Shown here one piece after another: positions 43,701-55,805 of a DNA stretch of 64,000 nt. Positions within the stretch are counted from its first letter, which is position 1. Every line of letters begins with the position of its first letter. This stretch comes from Capsicum annuum (taxonomy: Eukaryota; Streptophyta; Magnoliopsida; Solanales; Solanaceae). The notes under the pieces are model-generated. The model saw nothing but the letters and a program-made list of their open reading frames with translations. It ran no database searches and was not told the origin of the DNA. The stretch lies in the NCBI RefSeq assembly GCF_002878395.1, contig NC_061115.1, positions 91,935,576 to 91,999,575 of the forward strand, in the 5' to 3' direction. A program made the position numbers and the translations under genes.

Positions 43701-45490
43701 ACATCCGCAACTAAGTCCACAAGACTTAACACAAGATTAGGCCTAAGTAGGCCGATCAATCCCACTTCTAATCCACAATTTCCATAATTAGGCATACTAT
43801 GCCCTAAACTAGGTTAAGGTAGCTAGTTCATCTTTTAGATATCAAGTAAGCCATATTCAAACCTAGGATAGCAACTTCGACTAGAAATAAGGATACTCAA
43901 GTCAACTCTACCAAACTTACAATTTCAAAACTACCACACTAGCCCAATAAGGCTAAATGTACAAATCATGCTTCAAATGCTATAACCAAAGTCCAAGCAT
44001 AGCATTATATCATATCTATGCTACAAATTTATCCAAAATAGGGAGAAGGAAATAAGATTCTATAAGTGTATTAAATAATTCAACCTACGGGTCAAACCCC
44101 CCCATCTAATCCCCAAACTTATATGTATATTTAATACTAATTTATTCTATCAAAAATCAATCATAACATTCACATTCACACACAATATATATCATACATC
44201 ATCCATGAAGAAGATTATGCAGAAGCCTACCTCAAAGCCGAACCTTAAAATCCCAAATCATGCACCATATGCTCGTCTTCACTTTATAATCCTCAAAATG
44301 CCATCACACTAACAAAATCATAACCTACTCATCAAAGCGAGTCTAATGATACCCATATTGCACTATTGTGCTTTAGGTTAAAAAACAACACCAAAACCAT
44401 AAGTGGGTCCCACTACAAAAAATAAGTTTCCGAGGCCAACCCAATGTTCACACATAAACAAGGAATCATAACCCTCAAAGAATGAGTGAAAACTAAGCAT
44501 ACTTTGGGCTAAAATTAAGCCCTAAGCTAAATAGGGGTTTTGGGTCCAAAATAGGAAATTCAAGCATTAATTCAAGGAATTCTTACATTAATCTTGAAGA
44601 TAATCTCGATACAAGATGATAATAAAGCTCCCAAGTCACCTCCCATGACCAATTTTGAGTTATTACACTCATTTTTGGGTTCCTAGTGAAGGGGAAATGG
44701 TCCAAACACATCTTGGGACCTTTATATAGCCCCTACAAGTTGTCAGTGCCACTATCACAGTCACACGAGCCATGATCATGGTCTCGCAATCACACACTTT
44801 TGGTTGTGATCACGATTGCACTAGATGACAGCAAACTGGAAAATAAGTTTTTGACCCCCGAAACTTATACGAAATCCAAATAACATGATCTAATAGTAAA
44901 TTTTAAGTGTAAACCACATTTTAAATTCATTGCAATCATCAAAACTTTCATAGGAGATCGTTTAGGAAAAAAGTAGGGCCCACACCTAAATTTTATTATT
45001 TTTCGTAAATTCCGCTCAATAGCGTAAAATAAGTTTGGGAGCCTTGGGAGCTGATAAAAGGGTCTCCCTAGAATAAAATCAATATTTTGGATATGATAGA
45101 GAAGTCAGATTTTCAATCTGAGATCGTTTCGATCAAATGTGGGTCCCACACCCATTCTTTCTAATTTTCAACTTTTTGACCAATAGGTCGAGATGAGCTT
45201 GGGTGAATTGGTACCCAAACCAAAGGTATACCTAGACTAAAATCAACATTCTAGATCTACTGCATAGTCAAAGTTTTTATCCGAGATCGTTTTACTGAAG
45301 TTTTTGCTCGGTAGCCATTTGGAACCAGCGAAGACTTCTAAACAAAAAATTAACTCTAAAAACCAAATGAACTGCTAGGTAACTGAAACGTCGGTCCTAT
45401 CAAAATCATAAATGGCCTGAGGCAATAATAGAGAAGCTCAAATGATGAACATAGGCATAAATATAGAAAATGACCTGAAGGGTCATTACA
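40709..45490. mobile_element. Solo LTR, 4.78 kb, inside the 3' LTR
   Basis: Starts TGTCACGACCCG and ends GGGTCATTACA, near-inverted termini of the Ty3-gypsy LTR type. TTGG flanks both sides (40705-40708; 45492-45495), and the host LTR sequence continues across. No primer site, gag or pol lies within. Long LTRs occur in some chromoviruses, but 4.8 kb is long. The inside has about six ~45-bp repeats at 42046-42310. Confidence 0.78.
42046..42310 (+). repeat. ~45-bp tandem repeats with CCGG dyads
   Basis: Around six units resembling TCCTCCGGCCTTGCCGGGTAT followed by CAATAT and CATCACAATAT. Alternate units differ (GAACTCGAACCGGG versus CCTTGCCGGG). Each has a short CCGG-centred dyad. They lie within the solo LTR. 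Confidence 0.8.
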
Positions 45491-45676
45491 ATTGGTCTCG
45501 ATTATAGACTTGTCCCATAGTCACCAAATGGTTAGATATTCTATCTTGTTATATGTTCAGTATTCAGCTGACTCAAGGTATGTGTTCATGGTTGGGTTAG
45601 GTAATGGGGGAAGTTCCTATTCTTGGTTTGACCTTGGATTGCCCATTACGATAAGGCCCTAGTTTTGGTCGTGTCA

Positions 45677-45681
45677 GCATT
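45677..45681. repeat. Target-site duplication of the large gypsy element, right (GCATT)
   Basis: Exact match of 30715-30719, directly after the terminal GTGTCA of the 3' LTR. Confidence 0.88.
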
Positions 45682-47238
45682 CATACTTCATGTATTACAA
45701 CTTTAAAGACATTATTCAAAAAAGTCAAATATTACAGCGTGAGCCAACAAGTCTTTGCTGATGTCAAATACCCAAATTAACCTTACTATCATAAATCAAG
45801 CATATATCCAAAGACAAATCTTACATTCAATAATTAATCATATATCTGACAGTTCCCACCATGTCTAAATCTAAAATATTGCTGAAGAACATACCCATAG
45901 ATAAGGCAACCACATATTAAAGATACGAGCAATCAAATCCACATCAGCCGAGAGCATAACACATCAAGACACAAATAAGAATTCACAAAGGTTGCAAAAG
46001 CATCAATGATCACCAACTCTCGAGCAACGCAAAAATATAAACTTAATCTGGATTTAATCAAACCTATACTCAATCGATGGCAAAAAATACACATTCCTAA
46101 AGCACACCTGCCTTGGCTACCAATTGCTGATACATTGACACTTATCACCATGCCAAAATATTCCACGAAGTCTTACCAGGTTAAGCCAATACTGAAATGG
46201 GAAGTTTATGAATTAACCCATTTAAATCAACCTCAACTCAATTAAACATAAACCACATTGTAGGAATAATGGAGTACCCAAATCAACACCAGCACAATGA
46301 TCAAAATTACTACTGAGAAATAAACTAGAAATTCAAAATGACAAAACCTCAGAATTTTAAAAAATAAAAGTAAGTTACAGAAAGATCACCCAAGCTAGAA
46401 TCACTATAAAACCATGGATGGCCAAGATTTCCTTCACCTTACCACTCACTCAACAACCTATCTAACCTTACCAACAATAAAGAGAAGTCAACAAACCAAG
46501 TTTACCGTCTAAGCCAAATGAACAAGAATCTTAAAAAAAAAGGTACTAACTAGATAAGGCTAGTCTAGCAGTCTATCTAGAACAATCAATCAAAGTTCAA
46601 ACAATTCTAAAAGTAAAAATAGTAATAGTAGAATCACCAGTATAAGGTGTAGCTGGTAAAAAATGAGAAACACAACTAGTACCACTCTAAAATCACAACA
46701 AGGTGAACATACCAAGGGAAAGAGACATTAACCCAAAATCTACACCCCAAGAAAATCACAAAACTGATCCCCCCTAATCTACTGTAAAAGAATTCATCTA
46801 TGGGGTAGTCATATATGCATAAATCTACATAAAGGCTTATAACAATCAATCTAGTAACTTCAAAGCATATAAACACTGCTGGGTATGAAAACCCCAACTC
46901 AATCTAAGAGGAAACAGAAGTATAAAAGACAAAAGTGTACCTATTTAATAGAATACAAAGTCATAGTCCCTGACATGCATGAAAAGGTACAAATCTGAAT
47001 GCATCCAAACTCGGACTGAGTGTTTGATCGACCAACTAAAATAATAAGAGCATTATCTCAAACAGATGGTACTGTATCTCTATAAGATTGATCTGGATGC
47101 ATTAGTCACTTAGTAATCCCACTTTGGGGACACTTTTGGACCAATAATCGATCTCTCTACAATTGTAACAAATCATTGATGCTCTAACCTGATGAGAAAT
47201 ATAAGTTGAACCCAACTGGCTGTCCAACTAACACTCGA
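45682..47238. other. Unassigned DNA right of the large gypsy element
   Basis: Presumably the continuation of the sequence at 29805-30714. No reliable coding motif until the zinc knuckle at 47239. Confidence 0.35.
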
Positions 47239-47283
47239 GGCACTCCCTAGAACAATGATCGATATCACTACACTCAAAGCATA
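47239..47283 (-). pseudogene. Orphan retroelement-type zinc knuckle
   Basis: Minus-strand CFECSDIDHCSREC fits Cys-X2-Cys-X4-His-X4-Cys exactly. A weaker CYNCREIDYWSK follows about 85 bases further on in the same strand, where His is Tyr. Paired knuckles of this kind end gag proteins. No other gag motif was found nearby, so it may be chance, but the spacing is exact. Confidence 0.45.
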
Positions 47284-48709
47284 CCTCTAATGGCTAGGAT
47301 AAAATTTATGTCACATTGTGTCATCTTTCATGAGTAGAACCAACATGTCTAGGATAAAATTTGTGTCGTATTATGTTTGGTTTCGTATTGTGTTGTGTTT
47401 TATGTAGTTAGAAGGTTTTTAAATTTATAGGGAAGTTATCATGCCTTTTTACTGATATTGAGAAAAATGGTACCCCTCTAAAATTTTATGTTTTAAAACT
47501 GTGTGAATGTATATATGTGTGGATATTGTGGATCTTGTTATGTCATTAGAATTAAGGACATGATAATTACTTGCTAATAATTGCATGAACCAAATAGATA
47601 GTAGCTTATAATATTGACTCCGTGTCATGTGTCTATGAGATGCTACTTAAGTTACTTTTATGTGTTAAATATGGAACTTACCTAGTTAGTCTTACCTAGG
47701 TTGTAGGATAGTTGGTTAGGAAAGGATCATAGGCCATTTCTGATATTAGTCCACTTTTAGCCTACATGACCTTCCATGAGTAAATTATATCCTTTGATCT
47801 GATTTTGAGCCTGAAACCCTATTTCTTTATTTTTTTTATCTTTCACCTTTCCATTTGTGTTAAAATGAATCTATTTTGGCTTTGATCCTCCTTGGACATT
47901 ATGCAACTCAACTCAGGAAAAATGCTTAAGTTGATGGTGGCTATTATAGGGGTTTATAGTATAAAATGGGTATAAAGAAGGGTAAAATAAGAGAAAAGAT
48001 AATAGGTCTAGGTGTGGTAGAAAAAGAAAATAAAGAAAAAAAGAATAGAAAAAATATGAAAATTGTGAAAAAGTAAGAATAAAGAAACCACACCCAATTT
48101 AAATAAGTATAAAGAATAAAAAGGGAGAAATAAGGGTGAAATAAAAAGAAGGTTGGTTAAGGAGTGGACCCTAAAGTGAGTATAGTTCCAATGAGGTTTA
48201 GTCACTTGATATGTCCATATGTACCATACCATCCCTCAAGCCTGTATTACAAGTCTAGAAAAGTCCTATAATGATCCTAACTTGACTATCTGAATACTAA
48301 GGTAAAAAAAAATAAGGGTAAGCCTATGACATTTGATTCACATTGATTGTAACTTCTCTTTTAAGTGTGAGTGTCTATTGACTATACCTACATTAATATG
48401 CATTATTTCATAAGAGTGAGCTGGGACTTCTTTGTTGTGAGGGCACTTGAGTCATATTGCTAGTTATTTTCTTATTTTATGTAGTGTAACTTATATATAT
48501 ATGCGTGGTTGTTTGTTGCTAATATAATGCCATGCCTTGATCCCATTGTGTCACATTGTTGTTCGTTATGTTCATATACAGTTGGTTTAGTAAATTTACA
48601 TTGGAGGGGGTGTTGTGTTTTGAGCTTAAAGTGTTGATTGACTGCCTTGAATAGCTTAGATTCTCCTAGTTAAGCGTCGTTTTGTTTTGTTGTGTTTTTT
48701 TCCCAAGGT
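47284..48709. other. Unassigned AT-rich DNA
   Basis: No ORF or motif. An A-rich stretch at about 48017-48145 and TA-rich words at about 48490-48505. Probably old LTR-element interior. Confidence 0.35.
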
Positions 48710-50190
48710 CATGCAAATGTTCTAAGTTGATGGTGTTGATGTGATCTAGAAATATAGCACTTTCAATGCTTAAAATGGGAAAATATGCAAGTTTCTGAGG
48801 TTGTTTTGTTAGATATGATGAGTTTTGGATATATTTTATAGGAAATCATATTTTGGATGCTAAGTTCATGAAAAATATTAAAAAGGTATTTTTGGATACT
48901 TATGGGAGAAATTATGGATGTTTGGGACACTTTTCATCTTGTTCGTGATCAAAACCTGTGCGGAAATTGAAAAAGAGCTGAAAAGATGACTCCCAACACT
49001 TGCTAAGTCAACATATGACCCACAAGTAGTATGTGTGGACCGCATGTTGGCAAAGAAAGTGTCAGAAGTAAAAAATACCAAGTGCTAACTTGCAGGAAAT
49101 TTTGGTATGGCATTTGCGGTTTCCACTTGCGCCCTCCCTGCGGGCCGCAAGTACACCTGCGCCCATGGACAGGGTGATAGTAGGGATCATAAGTGGCCAC
49201 CGACCCTTTTTTTCCTATTTTATCTGGGCTTTGATTTTAGGGTTTACTCATAACTATAAATACCCCTTATGTGTTTTTTAGTAGAAGGAACACTCTTGAT
49301 AATTACAAAAATATTTTGATTCTGAGATCCAACTTTGTTCTTGAAATTCTCTTGTATTGATTTCAGTTGATTAATTCATTTACGATTTTGCATTTTACTA
49401 CTTCTTATTATTGTGATTTCATCTATGCTTTCTATCATGAATGTTATTAATTATTTCACAAACATGATCGACTAAAAACACATATCTAGGGTTGTGGAAA
49501 CCTTAGCGAATTAATAAAGTAGGGGAAATACTATTGTTGTTTTGAACCAGTACCCATGCATGCATTGTATATCTTCACTTTAATAGTTATTTTAGCGGTG
49601 GCCAACGTTAAGATCCCACCTAGATTATTGATACTTACTCCAAAATAGGATTAGTGACTAGAAAAAAATAATTACAATAGTAATTTGAAGTTTAAAGGTC
49701 GATCCATGCCACTAGCTATTATCTAAGTAAGATGGTTAGCTATCATCTAATAACTAGAGACTCAAAAGGTAATAGTTAACTGGGATCAAGATAAAGGTTA
49801 GTAAGGCGATATCCTGAGACTCAAAAGGTAAAGGGTGAAATCTATTTGCTCGTCCAAAAGACTATAAATGGTACATAACTTATCAGATTCTGCATGCAAG
49901 GTATCGGGTTGTTTCAACAAAGCATGATAATGCTACGGAGTTGAGAAACCAAGGGGAATAGAATCCTAGTGATTACAACCAAAGTTAATATTTGATCCTT
50001 GTTCGATATTGATATCCAAATAACCCTATTTACTTTTCCATTTTTCCCCTTGATTACAATATCTGAGATCCACAAGTCCATGTATTCCCTTGGGATTCGA
50101 CCACAATCTTTGTTGGGTTACTATATTTGATAGTGACCGCAATTATCTTTGGAGTAAAGGTGCAACATAGGTGTTATCAATTTCACTCTT
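48710..50190 (+). repeat. LTR-like segment with a TATA box
   Basis: TATAAATA at 49255-49262 is preceded by GC-rich DNA and followed by leader-like sequence. The end, ATTTGATAGTGACCGCAATTATC, recalls the 3' end of Tat/Athila-type LTRs. Ends were not fixed and no protein was seen, so this is an inference. Confidence 0.4.
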
Positions 50191-50199
50191 GTGTATCAT

Positions 50200-50690
50200 T
50201 AATTATCATAATTATAAAATCACAAAGCATCCTATATAATTAAACACCATGTATTAGAGCTCAAAACGACATATAATTCAAGACAATGAACTGGAATCTT
50301 AAGCTAAGAATACTAGTTTTGTCCTTTTAATCTTTAACTTACTGTTTTGTCTCTTGTCTTGTTTTAGTTGAACATTAAACACTATAAGCAAGTTATTACA
50401 CACATAATTACACAATCACATCCTTAGTAACTCATCATGCACACTATAATCCATCGAGAACAATTATAACAACACATAGCTCAAACTAGTAACACTAGAT
50501 TTCTCATTTAAACTATAAGTAACCAAATTGATTCTAAACTTGTTTAAAACACACCTTAAATATTATATTAAAGTACTTTAACACTTATATGATCAATTAT
50601 ATCATTAAACACTCATGAATCACATAAAAAGTCCTCAAAATAAGGCTAAATAAGTCTAGATAACAACACAGAGGTGCATAAATCCAGCTT
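50200..50690 (+). repeat. Second copy of the 33014-34684 repeat family (3' part)
   Basis: AAACACCATGTATTAGAGCTC, AATGAACTGGAATCTTAAGC, CTTTAACTTACTGTTTTG and GGTGCATAAATCC parallel 34200-34670 in order, same strand. It shows this repeat is dispersed. Confidence 0.7.
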
Positions 50691-53620
50691 AGATCATTGT
50701 GCTAAATGAAGTTTAAGTCATAAGAAACATCATATTTTCTAAAGATAGTAAAATTAGGAATGAACCCTAATCATTAAATCATTAAATTCATTTGTAAAAC
50801 TAAGTTTTTAGGCACAAGGATGAAAGTTAATCCTTGTTCAAAACCCACATACCTAAACTTAGAAAATTTCTTGAATGAAACTTGATAGTAGAATTTTTGA
50901 GATGAAACATTTGGGAGAAACCTTTCTTTATGTCTTTTAAAAATTTGAGAGGAGAGAAAATGGTGTAATTTTAGTTATGGGGTGAATAAACATGTTTTGT
51001 ACTTGTTTTAAGATCAATTAGTACGTGAAGGACCAAATTATCCTCAAAAAAATTATAGATATAAGGAATTTTAGAATTATCCCGACCACTGGCATGGCAG
51101 GCCCTTATTGCGCCAATCCAGTGGCATGGTACACCCTTATTGTGGAAACCAGTAGATATGGCACACTTTTATCGTGCAAGGCTACTGGTTTTCACGTTAG
51201 GGAGTGCCTTAATTCCGTGGCACGTCCTAAACACAGGCCCTTAGTATTTTAGAGTTTTGTTAAGCCTCGAAACTCATTCCAAAATTCTAAAATACTTCCT
51301 AATGGCCCTGTTAATATTTATAATCATAATTGAACCTAATAATAACATTAAAACATATAGAGTCTACCAAAATAAAATCATCAAACTGATGGGGCATACT
51401 AGTTTTAAGCTTAGTTTCAATTAGGTTCAACTTTAAAAGAGCACTAATCTTAGAATATAAAGAGTCATGGGGCCTAATAACCACCAAATGAAATATCATT
51501 GAGTATTATTTCCAAAACCTATGATCATTTATTAATTCACTTTTGGAGTAAAAATTTATGGCTATTTTACTGAAAACTATTTGGGCTAAAAAGCTGGATA
51601 CTGCAATGACATTGCTGCAACAATAATTGAGTTACTATAACAACAATTGGACAGTACTTAAGCTTGTTTTAATGTTTTTAAGGTTAATAACTCAAAAACT
51701 TTATCCCAAAGCCCGAGGGGGGTAATTTTTCTAGTCCTTGGGTAAATTCTTTGTTGAGGTAAGTTCTTTCATTATTTTATTCATCCTTCAATCCAATAAC
51801 ATCTTAGAATTTCTAGAACAATATTTAATGGTGAAATTCTTGGTGATTAAAATCCTAAGTTTATGAGAGTTTGGGAAAAATCTATGGGTTGGGGTAATAT
51901 CACCTAGAATTACTCCTAAATTGTTAACTAACAATTCCTAGCACAAATTAGTTATTCTAAAATATGAAATTGATGGTTAGGGACCTTGAATTCTTTAAAA
52001 ATAGAATTTTTAGCTTTGAAACTCCATAAAAGGAGATGGGTTGAGTATGCTAATATTATTTAATGGTTACTTTATCCTTGGGTAATGTTTTAGACCATTA
52101 ATAAGGATAGAATCAGTAGGTTGAATTTCCAAAGTAGTTACTCAAAGAGAAATTGATTAATTAATCCTATAAATATTTGTTTCTAGATGATTAGGCTAAT
52201 AGAGGCAACAATGAAAGAGAAGATAAAGCTTGGTTTGGGTTGATTGTTCCAAGTTATTTGGTTGAGTTAGGTTATGATTTAATATTAGTAAACTTGGGTT
52301 AGATATCTGTAATGACTATAATTTGATAAGAGACTTTATGTCTAAACCTATAGGTGTAGAGTTAATGTATAAAACATGGAATTAATGTAATAAAGACATA
52401 ATTGTGTGTTGTTGTATTTTGTTTGGATTCCTTGATGGATGTTTCTATTTGTATGCTTTGATGATTTTACAAGTTTAATACGTGAATGTGGGTAACAATA
52501 GGAATTAGGTTAACTTGTAATTTATACAACTAGTCCTTAATACTTAAAAAGGTGAATTTGATGTTGTGTGTGTTAGGAGTATAAAATGTTCTTACTGGAA
52601 GATTGTTAGGAGTATTGATCATGATAAGACAATGTGGTTGTTGTCATAATTTAAGCAGTAAAAGTAAAGTTTGTCTAAGTGCTAGGAAGTAAGATGTGAA
52701 AATGTATATGACTTTATCTATAATTGTAAGTTGAATAAAGCTGAAGGGTTGAATAATAGGCTAGTGTGACAATGTCGTGAACATAGTGACGACTTAGGTG
52801 TCAGGGTTACTAGTTAGTAATTAAATTTACCAATTTTGATAGGAATAAAAAAAGTTAGATTGGTGAATGCAATATGATGTTGAATTAGAGTATAAATATT
52901 GAATTTGGTGGAATAAACACTCCTAAAATGGATACTTGATTGATTGGTCCTTTGACATATTTTTGATTGATGATTGGATTCAATAATGCTCATTTTAAGT
53001 AGTGGTGAATTGTACTTTAAGCATACTTAGGATTTAATATGTTAGTGGATAATTGTTGTTTACCTAGAATAATAAACTTATTAATTATTAAATGCAAGTT
53101 TGGAAATTGATAACCTATAATGAGATTGGTAAAATAGACCTTGATTGACATACAAGTATAGTTCATTTATCCCTTTAAGTGATTGTAATGTTTGTGGTGG
53201 TATTTTTTGTTGTGAGATGAATTTTTAAGGGTTGATTCTCATAAAATTAATGGATTTTAGAGAATATAAGGTGGGGAGTTGGAATAACGGTGGTATAACA
53301 CTTGGTGTGTGATAAGGGTAGCAAACACTAGTTATCAAGAATTGGGTACCACGCTTATACTGTTATTTAGATTGGGTACTACATTGGTACTAGTACATGG
53401 AGCTCGTACTCTATATGAAGTAACTGAGGGTCCCTACTAACCCTAGTATATGTATACACATGATTTGGAAAGTTTGATGGTTCCTTGAGTGAATCGAGTT
53501 ATGTTAATAATATATTATGGTTCCTTGTGTGGACTGATTTTGTTAATGGTTGTGACTATGCATTATAGTAATGTGTGAATAGAAGCGATATCATAAATTA
53601 TGTAGAAATATCATTCTCTT
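50691..53620. other. LTR-like, gene-free DNA with a ~33-bp triplication
   Basis: At 51085-51190 three related units occur: CCACTGGCATGGCAGGCCC, CCAGTGGCATGGTACACCC and CCAGTAGATATGGCACACT, each followed by TTATTG- or TTATCG-like words. Downstream text such as GTTGAGGTAAGTTCTTTC and TTTAATGGTGAAATTCTTGG recalls gypsy LTR leaders. No protein and no bounds. Confidence 0.4.
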
Positions 53621-53756
53621 ATATGTATATTTATATATATCTAATGTGTATTATAGTGTCTCTTCATTCAAAGTTGTTGTTCTTCAATAATTGTCTTGGT
53701 TGTTGCAATTATATGGTTATTATTAGTAGAATAGAGATTGCTAATAGAAAGAAGAT

Positions 53757-53783
53757 TAATAAGAGAAAGAGAGAGAGAGAGAG
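53757..53783. repeat. GA microsatellite
   Basis: AGAAAGAGAGAGAGAGAGAGG, a simple repeat between two unrelated segments. Confidence 0.8.
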
Positions 53784-55101
53784 GTGTTGAAACATGGGGA
53801 GTTGCACTACACTATGAGGGACAAGGTCCCTTAGAGTCAGACACAGGAAATCAAACAGTAAAATAGTAAGGAAACAAAACTTTGCAGGAAATTAAAGAAC
53901 ATAAATATTTAACGTGGAAACCTCCTTACCCAAGGGAGGAAAAACCATGGGTTGCCATCATAAGCACAAAAAATCCACTATAATTAACCTATTAATTATA
54001 GAATCAATAGGAACTTATCCCTAAGCTCCACTAGTTTGTAATAACTCTATTACAAACCTACCTTGACAACTTTTCCAAGAACTCACCTCGATACTGATTA
54101 ACTCTAACCAATATTAAATTCAGGTAACTCTACCTAAGCACTCTCAAGGACATAAGAAAATGCATTACTCTTATAACATGTGTAATTTAATTACATACTC
54201 AAACATGACTCAAGAATACTCACTATTTTAGCATGCACAAAAACTATGAACTTGAGAAATGTTGCAAAGTTGAGATTTTGCTGATTTTCACTTGACAATA
54301 TGATTGCAAAAACTAGTTATTTGAGGAGTATTCATTTCTATTTATAGCTGGATAATGATTAGGATAGAAATAAGATTAGGCTAGGTGTCTTAAAAGGTAC
54401 AAGCTCACCTGCGCAGTTTGTTACACTAACAGACAAAATTGCGCAGGACAGTGGCAGCTGTACTGAATGCATGGAGACCCAGGTACCTGATTCCTTGTTA
54501 TCAGAAGATGATCATCAAAACAAGATATAGAAATTTTCCCCTATTATTATGATGAAAAACCAACTACAGATTTTTAAGCATCGATTTTCATTCATCTTAT
54601 TTAATCAGAGTGATCACTACTACTATTAGCGAATGTTCCCCTATCATTATGCACCATGCTTCCTCCTATCAATATGCCATCATACTACACCAATATTCTT
54701 CTCTCTGTCACTATAACATCCTTCAAACATTCTTCCCCTGTCAATATACCATCATACTTCACCAACATTCATCACATATGTACCTGGTCCCTGACACATC
54801 ATGCAATACACATCACCTGATCCCTACTATATAAATTTAGTATTCCTTCTTTTGGCATCACTGAGAAGTGATAACAGTAACCAAGAGTAAAATAAGCACA
54901 AGTTAGTTAACTCATGGCTACTAGGGCAATACTAACATAAAGACCAACTTTAAAATTAAGGAAGATACTGATAAAACACATAAACCAAGATTCATTCATA
55001 TGCAAAAGGTAAGTATTATTGTAGTGAATAATTTAAATGTTCCATAAAAAAGCCATAGGAATCAGGAAAGTTTAAGAAAGTAAAGGACTTGGGAAGAGGG
55101 T
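53784..55101 (-). repeat. LTR-like segment (minus) and flanking non-coding DNA
   Basis: A TATA-like CTATAAATA on the minus strand (54339-54347) and the AACGTGGAAACCTCC phrase near 53911 resemble a plant copia LTR read on the minus strand. If so, the ORF at 55102-55795 would be internal to the same element. Direct evidence of LTR ends is lacking. 54640-54800 holds repeated CTATCAATATGCCATCATAC-like words. Confidence 0.4.
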
Positions 55102-55795
55102 TTAGAGAAGTAGAGCCATGTTATTGTTCTCTGTAGCATGACAATGTAATAATTCCTTGGTTAGATGCCTTATATCTACATTCAGTTGAAGAACCTCATC
55201 AGTCAAAGTTGAAACTCTCTTATTTAGTTCAGCATTCTCAGTTCTAAGCTCTTTAGTGACACTTGGATCCTTATTAGAAAGATGCTGAATTGTCACTTGT
55301 AATTTGCTAATCTTTTCATCCTTAGCAGCTGAGTTGAACTTCAATTCTTCTAATTCTTTGCTGAGTTCCTCTTGAGTCATATTACCCGATTTTATCTCCC
55401 CACACTCAGTTTTGATAAAATTTTTTTTACCAAATAGTTGTATCACAGTTTTAGGAGTTCTATTTTCATAGACAATACCAAAATGATCAAACACTTTGTT
55501 TAACCAATATCAATAAGAAATGCCATGTTTTCCAATTTTCCCATGAACAACTTTATACATGTGCTCCATCATTAAATCAAGTAAGTAAATGAACTCAAAA
55601 CTTCTAACATACTCCATCATATACAAATTAGTAACTGAAGTAAAGTTCCTCTTTTGTGATTCAGGAAGAATTACTTCGTCAGAAAAATCAAAGACTAATT
55701 AGACCTCACTTTTGAGAGATTTCCTATATTTACTGTAGCGACAGATTTTCCTTTAGCCTTTAATGCATTTTCCATGAACTATTTTAAGGGCTCTT
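55102..55795 (-). pseudogene. Broken coiled-coil ORF of unknown function
   Basis: A 130-codon open frame ends at 55102; coding similarity continues upstream to about 55790 through an in-frame TGA. The upstream part reads NFTSVTNLYMMEYVRSFEF and VVHGKIGKHGISY before the stop, then KVFDHFGIVYENRTPK. The C-terminal part (EELSKELEELKFNSAAKDEK, QVTIQHLSNKDPS, LRTENAELNKRVSTLTDEV) has heptad Leu/charge spacing of a coiled coil. I think it resembles a transposon-associated protein repeated in Solanaceae genomes but cannot name it. The gypsy insertion at 55806 cuts off the N-terminal part. Confidence 0.5.
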
Positions 55796-55805
55796 GTTTG
55801 AAGAC

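Larger units (their letters stand above)
30720..45676 (+). mobile_element. Large, old Ty3-gypsy element with insertions in both LTRs
   Basis: 5' LTR 30720-34760, internal region 34761-38516, 3' LTR 38517-45676, flanked by GCATT. A primer site (TTGGTATCAAAGC) follows the 5' LTR and a purine tract (GTGGGGGAGAC) precedes the 3' LTR, fixing the plus orientation. Minus a 1.67-kb insertion in the 5' LTR and a 4.78-kb solo LTR in the 3' LTR, both LTRs are about 2.37 kb. Over the first 100 bp they differ at about 15 sites, so the element is old. The interior is only 3.8 kb and keeps scraps of pol. Confidence 0.87.
38517..45676 (+). repeat. 3' LTR of the large gypsy element (with nested solo LTR)
   Basis: Starts TATAATACCCTAGGAATTTG and ends TTTGGTCGTGTCA. 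It matches the 5' LTR along its length, apart from the nested LTR at 40709-45490. Hairpins at 38810-38833 and about 38890-38910 use the same GGTAC words as in the 5' LTR. A TA microsatellite lies at about 40214-40245. Confidence 0.85.

Noticed and set aside
49090..49281. A 63-codon frame near a TATA box
   Set aside because: It precedes and overlaps the TATA box of LTR-like DNA and has no recognisable content.
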